A DNA stretch of 64,000 bases from Azospira oryzae (GTDB taxonomy: Bacteria > Pseudomonadota > Gammaproteobacteria > Burkholderiales > Rhodocyclaceae). Location: positions 1,712,137 through 1,776,136 of the forward strand of contig NZ_SHKM01000001.1 of NCBI RefSeq assembly GCF_004217225.1. Direction: 5' to 3'. Made by a program: the position numbers and the translations under genes. The notes beneath the pieces are model-generated. The model saw only the letters and a list, made by a program, of their open reading frames with translations, made no database searches and was not told where the DNA came from. Below, piece after piece: positions 25,328-34,317 of this stretch; position 1 is the first letter of the stretch, and the number at the start of each line of letters is the position of its first letter.

Positions 25328-26335
25328 ATGGGCTTTTTCGACTGGCTGCTCGGCCCCCGCCACAGCGACCTGGCGGACGACGGCCTGCAGCAGGCCATCC
25401 ACCAGGTCATGGCCGGCGTCGATCCGCGCCTGCAGGCCATGCACGGCGCCCGGGAGCGCCTTGCCCCGGCCGTCGCCCACGCCCTCGACTACGCCCGCAG
25501 CATCGCCGCCCGCCAGGCCGACTGCCTTCCCCTGCAAGCCTCCCGCTGGGCCGCCAGCCCGGTGCTGCGGGCCCTCTTCGCCCGCCCCGAGGACATCACC
25601 GCCACCGTGAATGCCAGCCCGGACCTGCGGGAATTCGTCGACAGCGGCGGCGACGGCTGCGGCGACACCATCTACTGCATCGTCGCTGCCACGCCGCAAC
25701 AGCACACCACCCTGGGCACCGCCCTGGAAGGGGACCTGCTGCGCCGGGACGTGGAGCGGCACAGCATCAGCTTCGGGGACTTCCGCCTGGTGGGCTTTTC
25801 CGCCAGCCCCCAGGCCCTGCAGCAGCGCACCCAGGAGATGGTGCTGGAAGCCCTGGTGCTGGACGCCCTGGCCGAAATCACCGCCAGCCAGGCCCGGGGC
25901 CGGGCCCTGGAGGCGGAGCACGGCCTGCTGCGGCACCGCCTGGCACTCATGGCCCAGAGCCGGGCCGGCCTCAACGGCCTGGAAGCAGAAGGCGCCCACC
26001 ACCAGGACGTGGCCCAGCTGCGCCAACAGCTGGCCGACAACGAAGCCGCCCTGGCCGCCGCCCATAGCGGCAGCGGCTGGCTGGAAGCCACCCTGGAACA
26101 GCTGCAGGCCCACCTGGCGGCGGCCGAGGAGAGCCTGCCCATCCGCCCCACGGTGCTCTGGCTCGACCCCATGAACCTGATGACGGCACCCCAGGCGGCC
26201 AATGCCGCCCCCGTGGCCCTGACGGAAATCGCCCGCCCCGGCCGCCCCCTGCGCCTCACCTTCCCTGCCGCCATCCCCCGGGCCGAGGTGGCGCTGCCCC
26301 ATCTGGATTTCGACTCGGCCCTGCGCCTGCTCTAG
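25328..26335 (+). CDS. Hypothetical soluble protein with coiled-coil segment
   Basis: 335 residues; I do not recognise a family. There is no signal peptide or membrane helix. Residues about 180-270 are Ala/Leu/Gln/Glu-rich heptad-like helix (QLRQQLADNEAALAAAHSG) and probably coiled coil. The middle contains VDSGGDGCGDTIYCIVAATPQQ. It begins 38 bases after the flavoprotein stop, so co-transcription is likely. Codon use matches its neighbours, which supports a real gene. Confidence 0.72.
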   Translation: MGFFDWLLGPRHSDLADDGLQQAIHQVMAGVDPRLQAMHGARERLAPAVAHALDYARSIAARQADCLPLQASRWAASPVLRALFARPEDITATVNASPDLREFVDSGGDGCGDTIYCIVAATPQQHTTLGTALEGDLLRRDVERHSISFGDFRLVGFSASPQALQQRTQEMVLEALVLDALAEITASQARGRALEAEHGLLRHRLALMAQSRAGLNGLEAEGAHHQDVAQLRQQLADNEAALAAAHSGSGWLEATLEQLQAHLAAAEESLPIRPTVLWLDPMNLMTAPQAANAAPVALTEIARPGRPLRLTFPAAIPRAEVALPHLDFDSALRLL

Positions 26336-26370
26336 GCGCCTGCTCCCGCCTTCCCCATTTTCTGCCGCCA

Positions 26371-26402
26371 CAAAAACAAACAGGGCGCCAGCGGCGCCCT
26401 GT
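26371..26402 (-). terminator. Terminator hairpin serving the DUF2892 gene (minus strand)
   Basis: On the minus strand: ACAGGGCGCC, GCT loop, GGCGCCCTG then TTTGTTTTTG. A ten-base stem and a good T tract in the minus direction, about 80 bases past the DUF2892 stop. The hairpin may also stop plus-strand transcripts. Confidence 0.8.
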
Positions 26403-26481
26403 CGGGGAAAACGGGAGAGAACCCGGGAGAGAGCCGGCGCAGAAAACTTCCGCCTCGGTGATTCCCGCGGGAAAAGCTCCC

Positions 26482-26673
26482 TCAGTCCTTCTTCATCGGG
26501 CAGGTCTTGATGCCCAGCAGGGTATAGGCCGGGCACCAGCCCATGAAGCCGGTGGCCAGGGGCACCACGCCGATCCAGGCCCACACCGGGCCGCCCAGGA
26601 TGGCCCAGGCGATCAGGGCCAGGCCGACGACGATGCGCAGGATTTTGTCGATACCGCCAACGTTTGCTTTCAT
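26482..26673 (-). CDS. DUF2892 (YgaP-like) small membrane protein
   Basis: 63 residues: KANVGGIDKILRIVVGLALIAW and PLATGFMGWCPAYTLLGIKTC are the hallmarks of DUF2892. Two membrane helices form the fold of the YgaP C-terminal domain, and two cysteines (GWCP and KTCP) are conserved. Function is unknown; relatives sit with rhodaneses. GGAGG nine bases upstream supports ATG 26673. The longer open frame upstream is not used. A Crp-like site lies 60 bases before the start. Confidence 0.88.
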   Translation of the reverse strand: MKANVGGIDKILRIVVGLALIAWAILGGPVWAWIGVVPLATGFMGWCPAYTLLGIKTCPMKKD

Positions 26674-26732
26674 GTTTGCTGCCTCCAGTGAGTTTTGACC
26701 CTCCCAGCATAGCGGGGTCCCGGGCAAGCGTA

Positions 26733-26748
26733 TGTAACCTGGGTCACA
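26733..26748. promoter_or_regulatory. Crp-like operator upstream of the DUF2892 gene
   Basis: TGTAA-CCTGGG-TCACA. On the minus strand it reads TGTGA-N6-TTACA, nine of ten matches to the Crp consensus TGTGA-N6-TCACA. It lies between the Crp/Fnr regulator gene and DUF2892, about 60 bases before the DUF2892 start. Confidence 0.5.
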
Positions 26749-26808
26749 CACCCACGAGCGATGCCCGGAGGCGCCCAGGCCACGGCCGGCCCAGGCGGCC
26801 GCCGGCCT

Positions 26809-27477
26809 TCAGCGGGCGGCCTCGGCTAGGCTCTTGAGGCCGTTGCGGTCCAGGATGCCGATCTGTTCCCGCCCCAGGGCCACCAGCCCCTGGGCGGCAA
26901 AGCCCTTCAGCAGCCGGCTGACGATTTCCCGCACGCTGCCCAGCTCTTCCGCCAGCTGCTGGTGGGTGGCGTGCAGGGTGTCGCCGTTCTTGGCCAGCAG
27001 CAGCTTGGCCAGGCGCTGGTCGAGACGGTGGAAGGCCACCTCCTCCACCAGCTGCATCAGTTCGGCCAGACGCTCGGAAAAGAGGTGGAAGACGAAATCG
27101 CGGAAGCGGGCCTGCTCCGCCACCAGCCGGTCGAACACCGGGCTGGGCAGGATCAGCAGGGTGATGGGCGTTTCCGCCTCGCCCCGGGCGGTATAGGGCG
27201 CATGACCCAGGAGACAGCTGGAGGTGATGATGCAGGATTCCCCCGGCTCCACCCGGTAGAGCAGCATTTCCCGGCCGCTGGCGGCGGTCTTCACCACCTT
27301 GATGCTGCCTTCCAGCAGCAGGGGGAAGCCCTGGCAGGGCTGGCGCTCGGCGAACAGCTGGGTGCCGGCGGGCAGCCGCAGCAGGGCCTCGGGCCGGCAC
27401 AGGGCAGCCAGCTGGTCTGCCGGCAGGGCCGCCAGGGAGGGATAGAGGGCCAGCAGGCCGGCGGGGGTCAGTTCCAT
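26809..27477 (-). CDS. Crp/Fnr-family transcriptional regulator
   Basis: 222 residues: a cyclic-nucleotide-binding-like beta-barrel (about 15-130), a dimer helix (about 135-160) and a winged helix-turn-helix (about 165-215). The recognition helix SVREIVSRLLKGF keeps the R-E-x-x-x-R spacing of Crp, predicting recognition of TGTGA half-sites rather than the Fnr TTGAT type. No four-cysteine Fnr iron-sulfur motif is seen. The sensory ligand is not predictable. Confidence 0.9.
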   Translation of the reverse strand: MELTPAGLLALYPSLAALPADQLAALCRPEALLRLPAGTQLFAERQPCQGFPLLLEGSIKVVKTAASGREMLLYRVEPGESCIITSSCLLGHAPYTARGEAETPITLLILPSPVFDRLVAEQARFRDFVFHLFSERLAELMQLVEEVAFHRLDQRLAKLLLAKNGDTLHATHQQLAEELGSVREIVSRLLKGFAAQGLVALGREQIGILDRNGLKSLAEAAR

Positions 27478-27502
27478 GGTCGGGCGCGGTCCTGTTGGGG
27501 AA

Positions 27503-28276
27503 TCAGGCGACGGGGCCGACTTCGGCGATGGCCGGGGCGTGGTCCGACGGGCGTTCCCAGGTGCGGGGCTCCTTGTCGATGCGCCCGGCGCTGCAAGCCG
27601 CCGCCAGGGGGGCGGAGAGCAGCAGGTGGTCGATGCGCAGGCCCAGGTTGCGGCGGAAGCCGCCCATGCGGTAATCCCACCAGGAGAAGGTGGCCGACGG
27701 CTGCTCGAAGAGGCGGAAGCTGTCGCTCAGGCCCAGGCCCAGCAGGCGCTGCCAGGCGGCCCGCTCCGGCTCGGAACAGAGGATCTTGCCTGCCCAGGCC
27801 TGGGGGTCGTGCACGTCCGCATCGGCCGGGGCGATATTGAAGTCGCCGGCCAGCACCAGTCGGGGATGGGCGGCCAGTTCCTCGGCCAGCCACTTTTCCA
27901 GGGCTGCCAGCCATTCCAGCTTGTAGGCGTACTTGTCGCTGCCGACTTCCTGGCCGTTGGGGAAATAGGCGCAGATCACCCGCACGCCGGCCACCGTGGC
28001 GGCGATGAGGCGCTTCTGGGGATCGTCGTAATGGGGATTGCCCCGCTGCACCTCGGCCAGGGGCTGGCGCGAGAGCAGGGCGACGCCGTTGTAGGTCTTC
28101 TGGCCGGAAAAGGCGACCTGGTAGCCGGCGGCCTCGATCTCGGCCTGGGGAAAGTTGTGGTCCTCCAGCTTGGTTTCCTGCAGGCAGACCACATCGGGGG
28201 CCTCCTTGGCCAGCCACTCCAGCAGATGGGGCAGGCGGACCTTGAGGGAATTGACGTTCCAGGTGGCAAACTTCAT
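27503..28276 (-). CDS. xth: Exodeoxyribonuclease III
   Basis: 257 residues, the usual ExoIII length. Catalytic motifs are seen: ATWNVNSLK, LQETKLED (Glu metal ligand), TYNGVALLS, GDFNIAPADADVHD, WWDYRMGGFRRNLGLRIDH and SDHAP (catalytic His). It is an AP endonuclease/3'-5' exonuclease in base excision repair. ATG 28276 gives the standard MKFATWN start; the two-codon longer TTG is not needed. It begins six bases after the DUF4124/glutaredoxin gene stop. Confidence 0.95.
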   Translation of the reverse strand: MKFATWNVNSLKVRLPHLLEWLAKEAPDVVCLQETKLEDHNFPQAEIEAAGYQVAFSGQKTYNGVALLSRQPLAEVQRGNPHYDDPQKRLIAATVAGVRVICAYFPNGQEVGSDKYAYKLEWLAALEKWLAEELAAHPRLVLAGDFNIAPADADVHDPQAWAGKILCSEPERAAWQRLLGLGLSDSFRLFEQPSATFSWWDYRMGGFRRNLGLRIDHLLLSAPLAAACSAGRIDKEPRTWERPSDHAPAIAEVGPVA

Positions 28277-28282
28277 CGACAA

Positions 28283-28792
28283 CTATTTCTCCAGGGCGCC
28301 CCGGGGCTTGAAACCGTAGGGGGCCGTCTTGGGGTAGCCGGCCAGGTCCAGCAGATTGTTCCAGGCGGCGCTGTCCACGCCCCGGGTGGTCTGCTTGCCG
28401 ACCATGAGAATGGGCACGACCGGCTCGCTGCCGGCCACGCGCTTGAGTTCTTCGTAATCCTCCGGGGTGGCGATCATCTTCTCGCGGAAGGGAACGCCCC
28501 GGGCGTTGAGCAGGTCCCGCCCCAGGCGGCAGGTCTCGACGCAGTCGCTGCTGGTGTACAGCACCACCGGGAAATTCTCCACGGCGCGGCGGGTGGCGTA
28601 GGGCAGGCTGCTCTCTTCCCCTTCGGCGGCAGCGCCCAGCTGCTTCTTGCTCACCTGCTTGACCCCGGCGGGGGGCGGCTTGTCGGAAAAGACCGTCTGG
28701 CCGGTCTGGGGGTCGATCCAGCGGTAGGTGGTCTGGGCCTGGGCGGCACCCCAGGCCAGGCAGCCGACGAGCAGGGACAGCAGCAGTTTCAT
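28283..28792 (-). CDS. Periplasmic DUF4124-glutaredoxin-like protein
   Basis: 169 residues. A signal peptide spans about 1-19 (ending AAQAQT), then a DUF4124 segment TYRWIDPQTGQTVFSDKPP (about 21-40), then a glutaredoxin-like domain (about 73-150) with VVLYTSSDCVETCRLGRDLL, where the active-site cysteines are spaced CxxxC rather than CxxC. It is probably a periplasmic thiol protein of unknown partner. It lies immediately upstream of exonuclease III. Confidence 0.83.
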   Translation of the reverse strand: MKLLLSLLVGCLAWGAAQAQTTYRWIDPQTGQTVFSDKPPPAGVKQVSKKQLGAAAEGEESSLPYATRRAVENFPVVLYTSSDCVETCRLGRDLLNARGVPFREKMIATPEDYEELKRVAGSEPVVPILMVGKQTTRGVDSAAWNNLLDLAGYPKTAPYGFKPRGALEK

Positions 28793-28826
28793 GGCAAAAA
28801 TCTCCCGACAGCGGTGTTGGGCCGGA

Positions 28827-30908
28827 TTACGCGGGGATCATACCATTGTGCCGCAACAGGGCATCCACGCTGGGTTCCCGGCCGCGGAAGGCCTTGAAGG
28901 AGTCGATCGCCGGGCGGGAACCGCCGACGGACAAAATCTCGTCCAGGAAGCGCTTGCCGGTGGCCCCGTCGAAGGGATTGCCGGCCTCCTCGAAGGCGGC
29001 GTAGGCATCGGCCGACAGCACCTCGGCCCACTTGTAGCTGAAGTAGCCCGCCGCGTAGCCGCCGGCGAAGATGTGGCCGAAGCTGTTGGGGAAGCGGTGC
29101 CAGGCGGGGGGAATCAGCACCGCCACTTCCCGGCGCACCTCGTTCAGCACGTCCAGCACGGTCTGCTCGCCCTTGGGGTCGAAGCCGTGGTGGATGCACA
29201 GGTCGAAGAGGGAGAATTCCAGCTGGCGCACGGTCATGAGGCCGCTGTGGAAGTTCTTGGCCGCCAGCATCTTGTCGTAGAGGGCCCGAGGCAACGGCTC
29301 GCCGGAATCCACGTGGCCGGTCATGCCCTGCAGCACTTCCCACTCCCAGCAGTAGTTCTCCATGAACTGGGAGGGCAGTTCCACCGCATCCCACTCGACG
29401 CCGTGGATGCCGGAAACGCCCAGCTCCTCCACCCGGGTCAGCAGGTGGTGCAGGCCGTGGCCGGTCTCGTGGAACAGGGTGATGACGTCGTCGTGGCTGA
29501 AGGTGGCCGGTTTGTTGCCCACCGGAGCGGGGAAATTGCAGTTGAGGTAGGCCACCGGGGTCTGGATGCCGGCAGCGGTGGCGCGGCGGGTGATGGCTTC
29601 GTCCATCCAGGCGCCGCCCCGCTTGGTTTCCCGGGCGTAGAGGTCCAGGTAGAACTGGCCCACCAGCTCGCCGGCGGCGGTCTCGATGCGGAAGAAACGC
29701 ACGTCCGGATGCCACACGGGGGCCGCGTCGGGCTTCAGTTTGACGTTGAAGAGGGACTCGATGACCTTGAACAGGCCGCCCAGCACCTTGGGTTCGGGGA
29801 AGTACTGCTTCACCTCCTCGTCGGAGAAGGAGTAGCGGGCCTGTTTGAGCTTTTCCGAGGCCCAGCCGATGTCCCAGGGTTCCAGGTCGTCCATGCCCAG
29901 TTCGCTCTTGGCGAAGGCCTTCAGTTCGGCCAGGTCCTTCTCGGCGAAGGGCTTGGCCTTCACCGCCAGGTCGTTGAGGAAGGCCAGCACCTGTTCCGGA
30001 CTGTCGGCCATCTTGGGCACCAGGGAAACCTGGGCGAAGGTGTCGAAGCCCAGCATCTTCGCCTCTTCGGCCCGCAGTTCCAGGATGCGACGGATCAGGG
30101 GGGTGTTGTCCCACTCGGCCTTGCTGCTGCCGTCGGTGAACTCGGCGGCTCGGGTGGCGTAGGCCCGGTACAGGGCCTGGCGCAGGCGGCGGCTCTCGGC
30201 GTACTGCATCACCGGCATGTAGGAGGGGGCGTGCAGGGTGAATTTCCAGCCGGCCTTGCCCTCTCCGCTCTTTCCATCCCTCTCGGCGGCGGCCCGGGCG
30301 GCAGCCTGCACGTCTTCCGGCAGGCCCGCCAGTTCGGCCTCGTCGGTCACAATTTCGGCGAAGGCGTTGGTGGCGTCCAGCAGGTTTTCCGAGAACTTGG
30401 CGGAGAGGCTGGCCAGTTCTTCCTGGATGGCCTGGAAGCGGGGCTTCTGCGCTTCCGGCAGTTCGGCACCGGAAAGGCGGAAGTCGCGGATCTCGTTGTG
30501 CAGGATTCTCTTGCGGGCCGGGGAAAGGCCGGCGAATTCGGGGGAGGCGGCCAGGGCCTTGTACTTCTCGAAGAGGGCCAGGTTCTGGCCCAGTTCGCTG
30601 AAGAAGCGGGTCACCTCCGGCAGCAGGTCGTTGTAGGCCTCGCGCCATTCGGGCACGTCATTGACGCCGTGCAGGTGGCCGACGATGCCCCAGGCCCAGG
30701 AGAGGTGCTCGATGCCGTCGTTGAGGGGCGCCGCGAAATCGTCCCAGGTGGCCGGCACGGCGGCGGCGGTGAGGCGCGCCACCAGGGCCCGGCTGTCGGC
30801 CAGCAGCTGCTCGATGGCGGGCCGCACGTGGGCCGGCTCGATGCGGTCGAAGGGCGGCAGCACGGCACGGGGCTGGCCGACGGTGGCAAGAAGGGGATTG
30901 GCGCTCAT
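28827..30908 (-). CDS. prlC: Oligopeptidase A (M3 family metallopeptidase)
   Basis: 693 residues, full-length M3A peptidase. The zinc site FHETGHGLHHLL lies near 475, with the third ligand in the downstream HGVEWDAVELPSQFMENY region. It degrades cytoplasmic oligopeptides, including cleaved signal peptides. ATG 30908. The next gene downstream, 34 bases away on the same strand, encodes the DUF4124 protein. Confidence 0.96.
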   Translation of the reverse strand: MSANPLLATVGQPRAVLPPFDRIEPAHVRPAIEQLLADSRALVARLTAAAVPATWDDFAAPLNDGIEHLSWAWGIVGHLHGVNDVPEWREAYNDLLPEVTRFFSELGQNLALFEKYKALAASPEFAGLSPARKRILHNEIRDFRLSGAELPEAQKPRFQAIQEELASLSAKFSENLLDATNAFAEIVTDEAELAGLPEDVQAAARAAAERDGKSGEGKAGWKFTLHAPSYMPVMQYAESRRLRQALYRAYATRAAEFTDGSSKAEWDNTPLIRRILELRAEEAKMLGFDTFAQVSLVPKMADSPEQVLAFLNDLAVKAKPFAEKDLAELKAFAKSELGMDDLEPWDIGWASEKLKQARYSFSDEEVKQYFPEPKVLGGLFKVIESLFNVKLKPDAAPVWHPDVRFFRIETAAGELVGQFYLDLYARETKRGGAWMDEAITRRATAAGIQTPVAYLNCNFPAPVGNKPATFSHDDVITLFHETGHGLHHLLTRVEELGVSGIHGVEWDAVELPSQFMENYCWEWEVLQGMTGHVDSGEPLPRALYDKMLAAKNFHSGLMTVRQLEFSLFDLCIHHGFDPKGEQTVLDVLNEVRREVAVLIPPAWHRFPNSFGHIFAGGYAAGYFSYKWAEVLSADAYAAFEEAGNPFDGATGKRFLDEILSVGGSRPAIDSFKAFRGREPSVDALLRHNGMIPA

Positions 30909-30942
30909 GGGCTGTTCTCTGGAGATGTTATCGGTAGGGGCA

Positions 30943-30970
30943 ACAAAAACGGGCGGCCTGGGCCGCCCGT
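30943..30970 (-). terminator. Terminator after the DUF2189 gene
   Basis: Minus-strand reading: GGGCGGCC, CA loop, GGCCGCCC, then GTTTTTGTTG. It separates the DUF2189 gene from prlC. Confidence 0.82.
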
Positions 30971-31019
30971 GGGCTGGCGCTGAAACTGGACGTCTGTTCT
31001 TGCAGATGGGGTCTGGCGC

Positions 31020-31790
31020 CTATTCTACAAGGTCCGCGTAGGCATGCCAGGTGGCGTGGCCCAGCAGGGGCATGATCAGCACCAGGCCGGCCATCAGGGT
31101 GACGAAGCCGAACAGGGTCAGGCTGACGATGAGGAAGGACCACAGCAGCATGGCCGGCAGATTGGTCGCCACCACGTTGATGCTGGTGGCCATGGCGTGG
31201 TGCACCTCCACCTCCCGGTCCAGCAGCAGGGGCGCCGTCACCACCGAGAGCAGGAAGGTCACCGCGGCCAGGGTGGCGCCGCTGAGGGTCCAGATGGCGG
31301 CCAGGTTGGGGTGGCGGCCGGAGAGGAAGATTTCCCGGGCCAGTTCCTCGAAGCCCCAGATCCACTCGCTGCCCAGCAGATAGGCCACCAGGGCCGTGGT
31401 CAGCTGGGCCCAGATGAAGTAGATGGCGGCCAGGAAGAGGCCGTAGAGGGCCAGGGGGCGCCAGCGGGCGGCCAGGGAATGGGCCACGGCGGCGGCATCG
31501 AGCCGGTCGCCGCCGGCGATGCGGCGGCTGATCTCGTAGAAGCCCACGGCCAGCAGAGGCCCTACCAAGAGGAAGCCGGAGACGGCCGCCAGCAGCAGTT
31601 CGGGCCGGCCCTGGGCCAGGGCGAAGATGCACAGGCCGCCGATGGCGAACAGGGCGCCCAGGGAGAGGCTCAGGGCGGGCCGGCGGGAGAGGTCCCGCAG
31701 GCCGCCGGCCAGCCAGTGGAAGGGACGGAACCAGGCCACGTGGCGCACCCGGGGCAGGTCGTGATGAACGGGGGAGTGCAGGATGTCCAT
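31020..31790 (-). CDS. DUF2189 integral membrane protein
   Basis: 256 residues with about six membrane helices. The N-terminal VRHVAWFRPFHWLAGGLRDL and the LLLAAVSGFLLVGPLLAVGFYEISRR segment are typical of DUF2189, common in proteobacteria and sometimes annotated as a cytochrome c oxidase-associated protein. Function is unknown. GGAG seven bases upstream supports ATG 31790. Confidence 0.85.
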   Translation of the reverse strand: MDILHSPVHHDLPRVRHVAWFRPFHWLAGGLRDLSRRPALSLSLGALFAIGGLCIFALAQGRPELLLAAVSGFLLVGPLLAVGFYEISRRIAGGDRLDAAAVAHSLAARWRPLALYGLFLAAIYFIWAQLTTALVAYLLGSEWIWGFEELAREIFLSGRHPNLAAIWTLSGATLAAVTFLLSVVTAPLLLDREVEVHHAMATSINVVATNLPAMLLWSFLIVSLTLFGFVTLMAGLVLIMPLLGHATWHAYADLVE

Positions 31791-31862
31791 GATGATCTCC
31801 TTCTCAGGGTTGGAGCGGGGACATGGGTTGGACCGCAACTGCCCGTCCGGGTTTCCGGCCGG

Positions 31863-31900
31863 CAAAAACAAAAGGGGCGGGAGAATCTCCCGCCCCTTTT
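31863..31900 (-). terminator. Terminator after purC
   Basis: Minus-strand reading: AAAAGGGGCGGGAGA, TT, TCTCCCGCCCCTTTT, then GTTTTTG. Very long stem with a T tract, about 55 bases past the purC stop. Confidence 0.9.
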
Positions 31901-31955
31901 GGGGAAGCCCAGGCCGACCGGCACAAGCGGTGCGGCCCGCGGCAGTCCGGCCCGA

Positions 31956-32894
31956 TCAGGCCATGGTCTGGCCGGTAAGGCGCTCGTAGGCTTCGCGATA
32001 CTTGGCGGCGGTCTTTTCGATGACCTCGGCCGGCAGCTGCGGACCGGGAGCCTTCTTGTCCCACCAGGTCAGGGTTTCCAGGTGGTCGCGGACGAACTGC
32101 TTGTCGAAGCTGGGGGGGCTGATGCCTTCGGCGTAGCCGTCGGCGGGCCAGAAGCGGGAGGAATCGGGGGTCAGGGCCTCGTCGATGAGGTGCAGGGTAC
32201 CGGCCTTGTCGATGCCGAACTCGAACTTGGTGTCGGCAATGATGATGCCCCGGGTGCGGGCATAGGCGGAGGCCTCGGTGTACAGGGCGATGGCGGCGTT
32301 CTTCGCTTCCTCGGCCAGCTGGGCGCCGGTCTTGCCGGTGCCCGCCAGGTCGGCGGCCAGGTGCTCGGCGCAGCGCACCTTGGATTCCTCGTAGGAGATG
32401 TTGATGTCGTGGTCGCCCACGTCGGCCTTGGTGGCCGGGGTGAAGATGGGCTCGGGCAGCTTGGCCGCCATCTGCAGGCCGGCGGGCAGCTGGATGCCGC
32501 AGACGGCGCCGGTGGCCTGGTAGTCCTTCCAGCCGGAACCGATCAGGTAGCCGCGCACCACGGCCTCGATGGGCAGGGGCTTCAAGCGCTTCACCACCAG
32601 GGCGCGGCCTTCCACCTGGGACCGCTCTTCGGGCTTGACCACGGATTCGGGGGCGATGCCGGAGAGCTGGCTGGGCAGGATGTGGCCCAGCTTCTCGAAC
32701 CAGAAATTGGCCACCTGGGTCAGCACCTTGCCCTTGTCGGGGATGGGGTCCGGCAGGATCACGTCGAAGGCGGAGAGCCGGTCGGTGGTGACGATCAGCA
32801 GGTGGTCGGCATCGACGGAATAGATGTCGCGCACCTTGCCCCGGGCGACGAGGGGCAGGCTGGTGATGGTGGATTCAAAAAGGGGAGCGGTCAC
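31956..32894 (-). CDS. purC: Phosphoribosylaminoimidazole-succinocarboxamide synthase
   Basis: 312 residues, the longer eukaryote-like/betaproteobacterial form of SAICAR synthase. [10 protein letters not shown] near 18-27 (phosphate binding), [30 protein letters not shown] and [14 protein letters not shown] are recognisable. It catalyses the ATP-dependent joining of CAIR and aspartate in purine synthesis. The start is GTG at 32894. Confidence 0.97.
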   Translation of the reverse strand: MTAPLFESTITSLPLVARGKVRDIYSVDADHLLIVTTDRLSAFDVILPDPIPDKGKVLTQVANFWFEKLGHILPSQLSGIAPESVVKPEERSQVEGRALVVKRLKPLPIEAVVRGYLIGSGWKDYQATGAVCGIQLPAGLQMAAKLPEPIFTPATKADVGDHDINISYEESKVRCAEHLAADLAGTGKTGAQLAEEAKNAAIALYTEASAYARTRGIIIADTKFEFGIDKAGTLHLIDEALTPDSSRFWPADGYAEGISPPSFDKQFVRDHLETLTWWDKKAPGPQLPAEVIEKTAAKYREAYERLTGQTMA

Positions 32895-32937
32895 GGCAGG
32901 GTCCCGAAAAAGAGGGGAAAAAACGGATTATAAAGGA

Positions 32938-34248
32938 TCAGTGGCCTTCGCCCTGCTCCAGCTCCTCGGCAGCCAGGGCGCGGCGCATGCGGCGGATGCT
33001 GACGGCGACGACGGCGGCGATGAGGGGGATGGAGACGGCGGAGGCGATTTCCGGCGACAGGTGGGGCAGCACGGTCTTGGACAGGCCCTTGGCCAGGTAG
33101 CTGACCAGCTGAGAGGCGTAGTAGGTGATGGCCACCACGGAGAGGCCTTCCACCGTTTCCTGCAGGCGCAGCTGCAGCTTGGCGCGGCGGTTCATCTGCC
33201 CCAGCAGCTGCTGGTTCTGGCGCTCCAGTTCGATATCGACCCGGGTACGCAGCAGGGCGCTCTTGCGCGCGATGCGGGTGGACAGGTCGGTCTGGCGCCG
33301 GGCCACGGAAAGACAGGTGTTGATGGCCGGGGCCAGGCGCCGGTCCATGAATTCGGAAATGGGGGGAAAGCCGTTGAGGCGGTGTTCCCGCAGTTCCCGC
33401 ACCCGCTGCTGCACCAGGGCGTAGTAGGCCTCGGCGGCGCCGAAGCGGAAGGCGGTGCGGGTCACCGAGCGTTCGATCTCCGCCGCCAGCCGGGTCAGGC
33501 GGGCCAGCAGCAGGCGCTCGTCCTCGGGGCCGCGGGCCTCGCCCATGCGGTCCATGAGGTCGGCCACCTCGCCCTCGGCCCGGGCCAGCAGGCGGCTCAC
33601 CTCCTTGGCCACCGGGAAGGCCAGCAGGGCCATCATGCGGTAGGTCTCGATCTCCAGCAGGCGCTGCACCGTGCGCCCGGCCTGGCGGTGGCGCAGGCGC
33701 TCGTCCAGCACCAGGAAACGGCTCCAGCCGTCGTGCAGCTGGAAATCGGAGGCGACCCAGGCGGCACCGTCGGCCACCGTGGTGGCGACCCAGGAGTCGC
33801 CGGAGCGGTGCAGGTCGGCCAGTAGTTCTTCCGGGTCCAGGTCAGCGGCGGAACGGAACTCCACATGGGTGGCCACCATCACCGAGCCGGGCAGGCCCGC
33901 CAGCCAGTCTGCCGGCAGGGCGGAAATGGCGGTGGTGTCGGGGGCGTCGCCGGGTTCCCGGGCGAGGAAGAAGGTGTAGCCGGAAAATTCGTTGTGCCGC
34001 TCCCACTTGAGGCGCAGGCGGCCCGCGTCCATGACCCAGTGGTCGCCCTGGATCACCGGGCAGAGATTGGCCCCCAGGGCGGCGCAGAGGCGCTGCAGAT
34101 GGGCTTCTTCGGCCGCCGCCTCGGTGCCTTCGTGCAGCACCGCCAGGTAGCTGATCCACTCCGGCCCTTCCAGGGCCATGGGCGGGCGGGCGTGGACCTC
34201 GTCATTGAGGCGCTGGCGCAGCGGGTGTTCGGCGAGGTGCAGGGTCAT
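32938..34248 (-). CDS. DUF3422 family membrane-associated protein
   Basis: 436 residues matching the proteobacterial DUF3422 family (HPLRQRLNDEVHARPP at the N-terminus). A large soluble domain is followed by a helical region and two C-terminal membrane segments (about 365-420). The function is unknown. It is 43 bases upstream of purC on the same strand. Confidence 0.88.
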   Translation of the reverse strand: MTLHLAEHPLRQRLNDEVHARPPMALEGPEWISYLAVLHEGTEAAAEEAHLQRLCAALGANLCPVIQGDHWVMDAGRLRLKWERHNEFSGYTFFLAREPGDAPDTTAISALPADWLAGLPGSVMVATHVEFRSAADLDPEELLADLHRSGDSWVATTVADGAAWVASDFQLHDGWSRFLVLDERLRHRQAGRTVQRLLEIETYRMMALLAFPVAKEVSRLLARAEGEVADLMDRMGEARGPEDERLLLARLTRLAAEIERSVTRTAFRFGAAEAYYALVQQRVRELREHRLNGFPPISEFMDRRLAPAINTCLSVARRQTDLSTRIARKSALLRTRVDIELERQNQQLLGQMNRRAKLQLRLQETVEGLSVVAITYYASQLVSYLAKGLSKTVLPHLSPEIASAVSIPLIAAVVAVSIRRMRRALAAEELEQGEGH

Positions 34249-34255
34249 GGCGGAT

Positions 34256-34290
34256 AAAAAGAAAAGGGCGCCGGAGAAGTATCCGGCGCC
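34256..34290 (-). terminator. Terminator after the class II aldolase gene
   Basis: Minus-strand reading: GGCGCCGGA, TACTTC loop, TCCGGCGCC, then CTTTTCTTTTT. It starts 28 bases past the aldolase stop. Confidence 0.87.
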
Positions 34291-34317
34291 TGGCAGCGGT
34301 TGGGAAGGCGGACCGCC

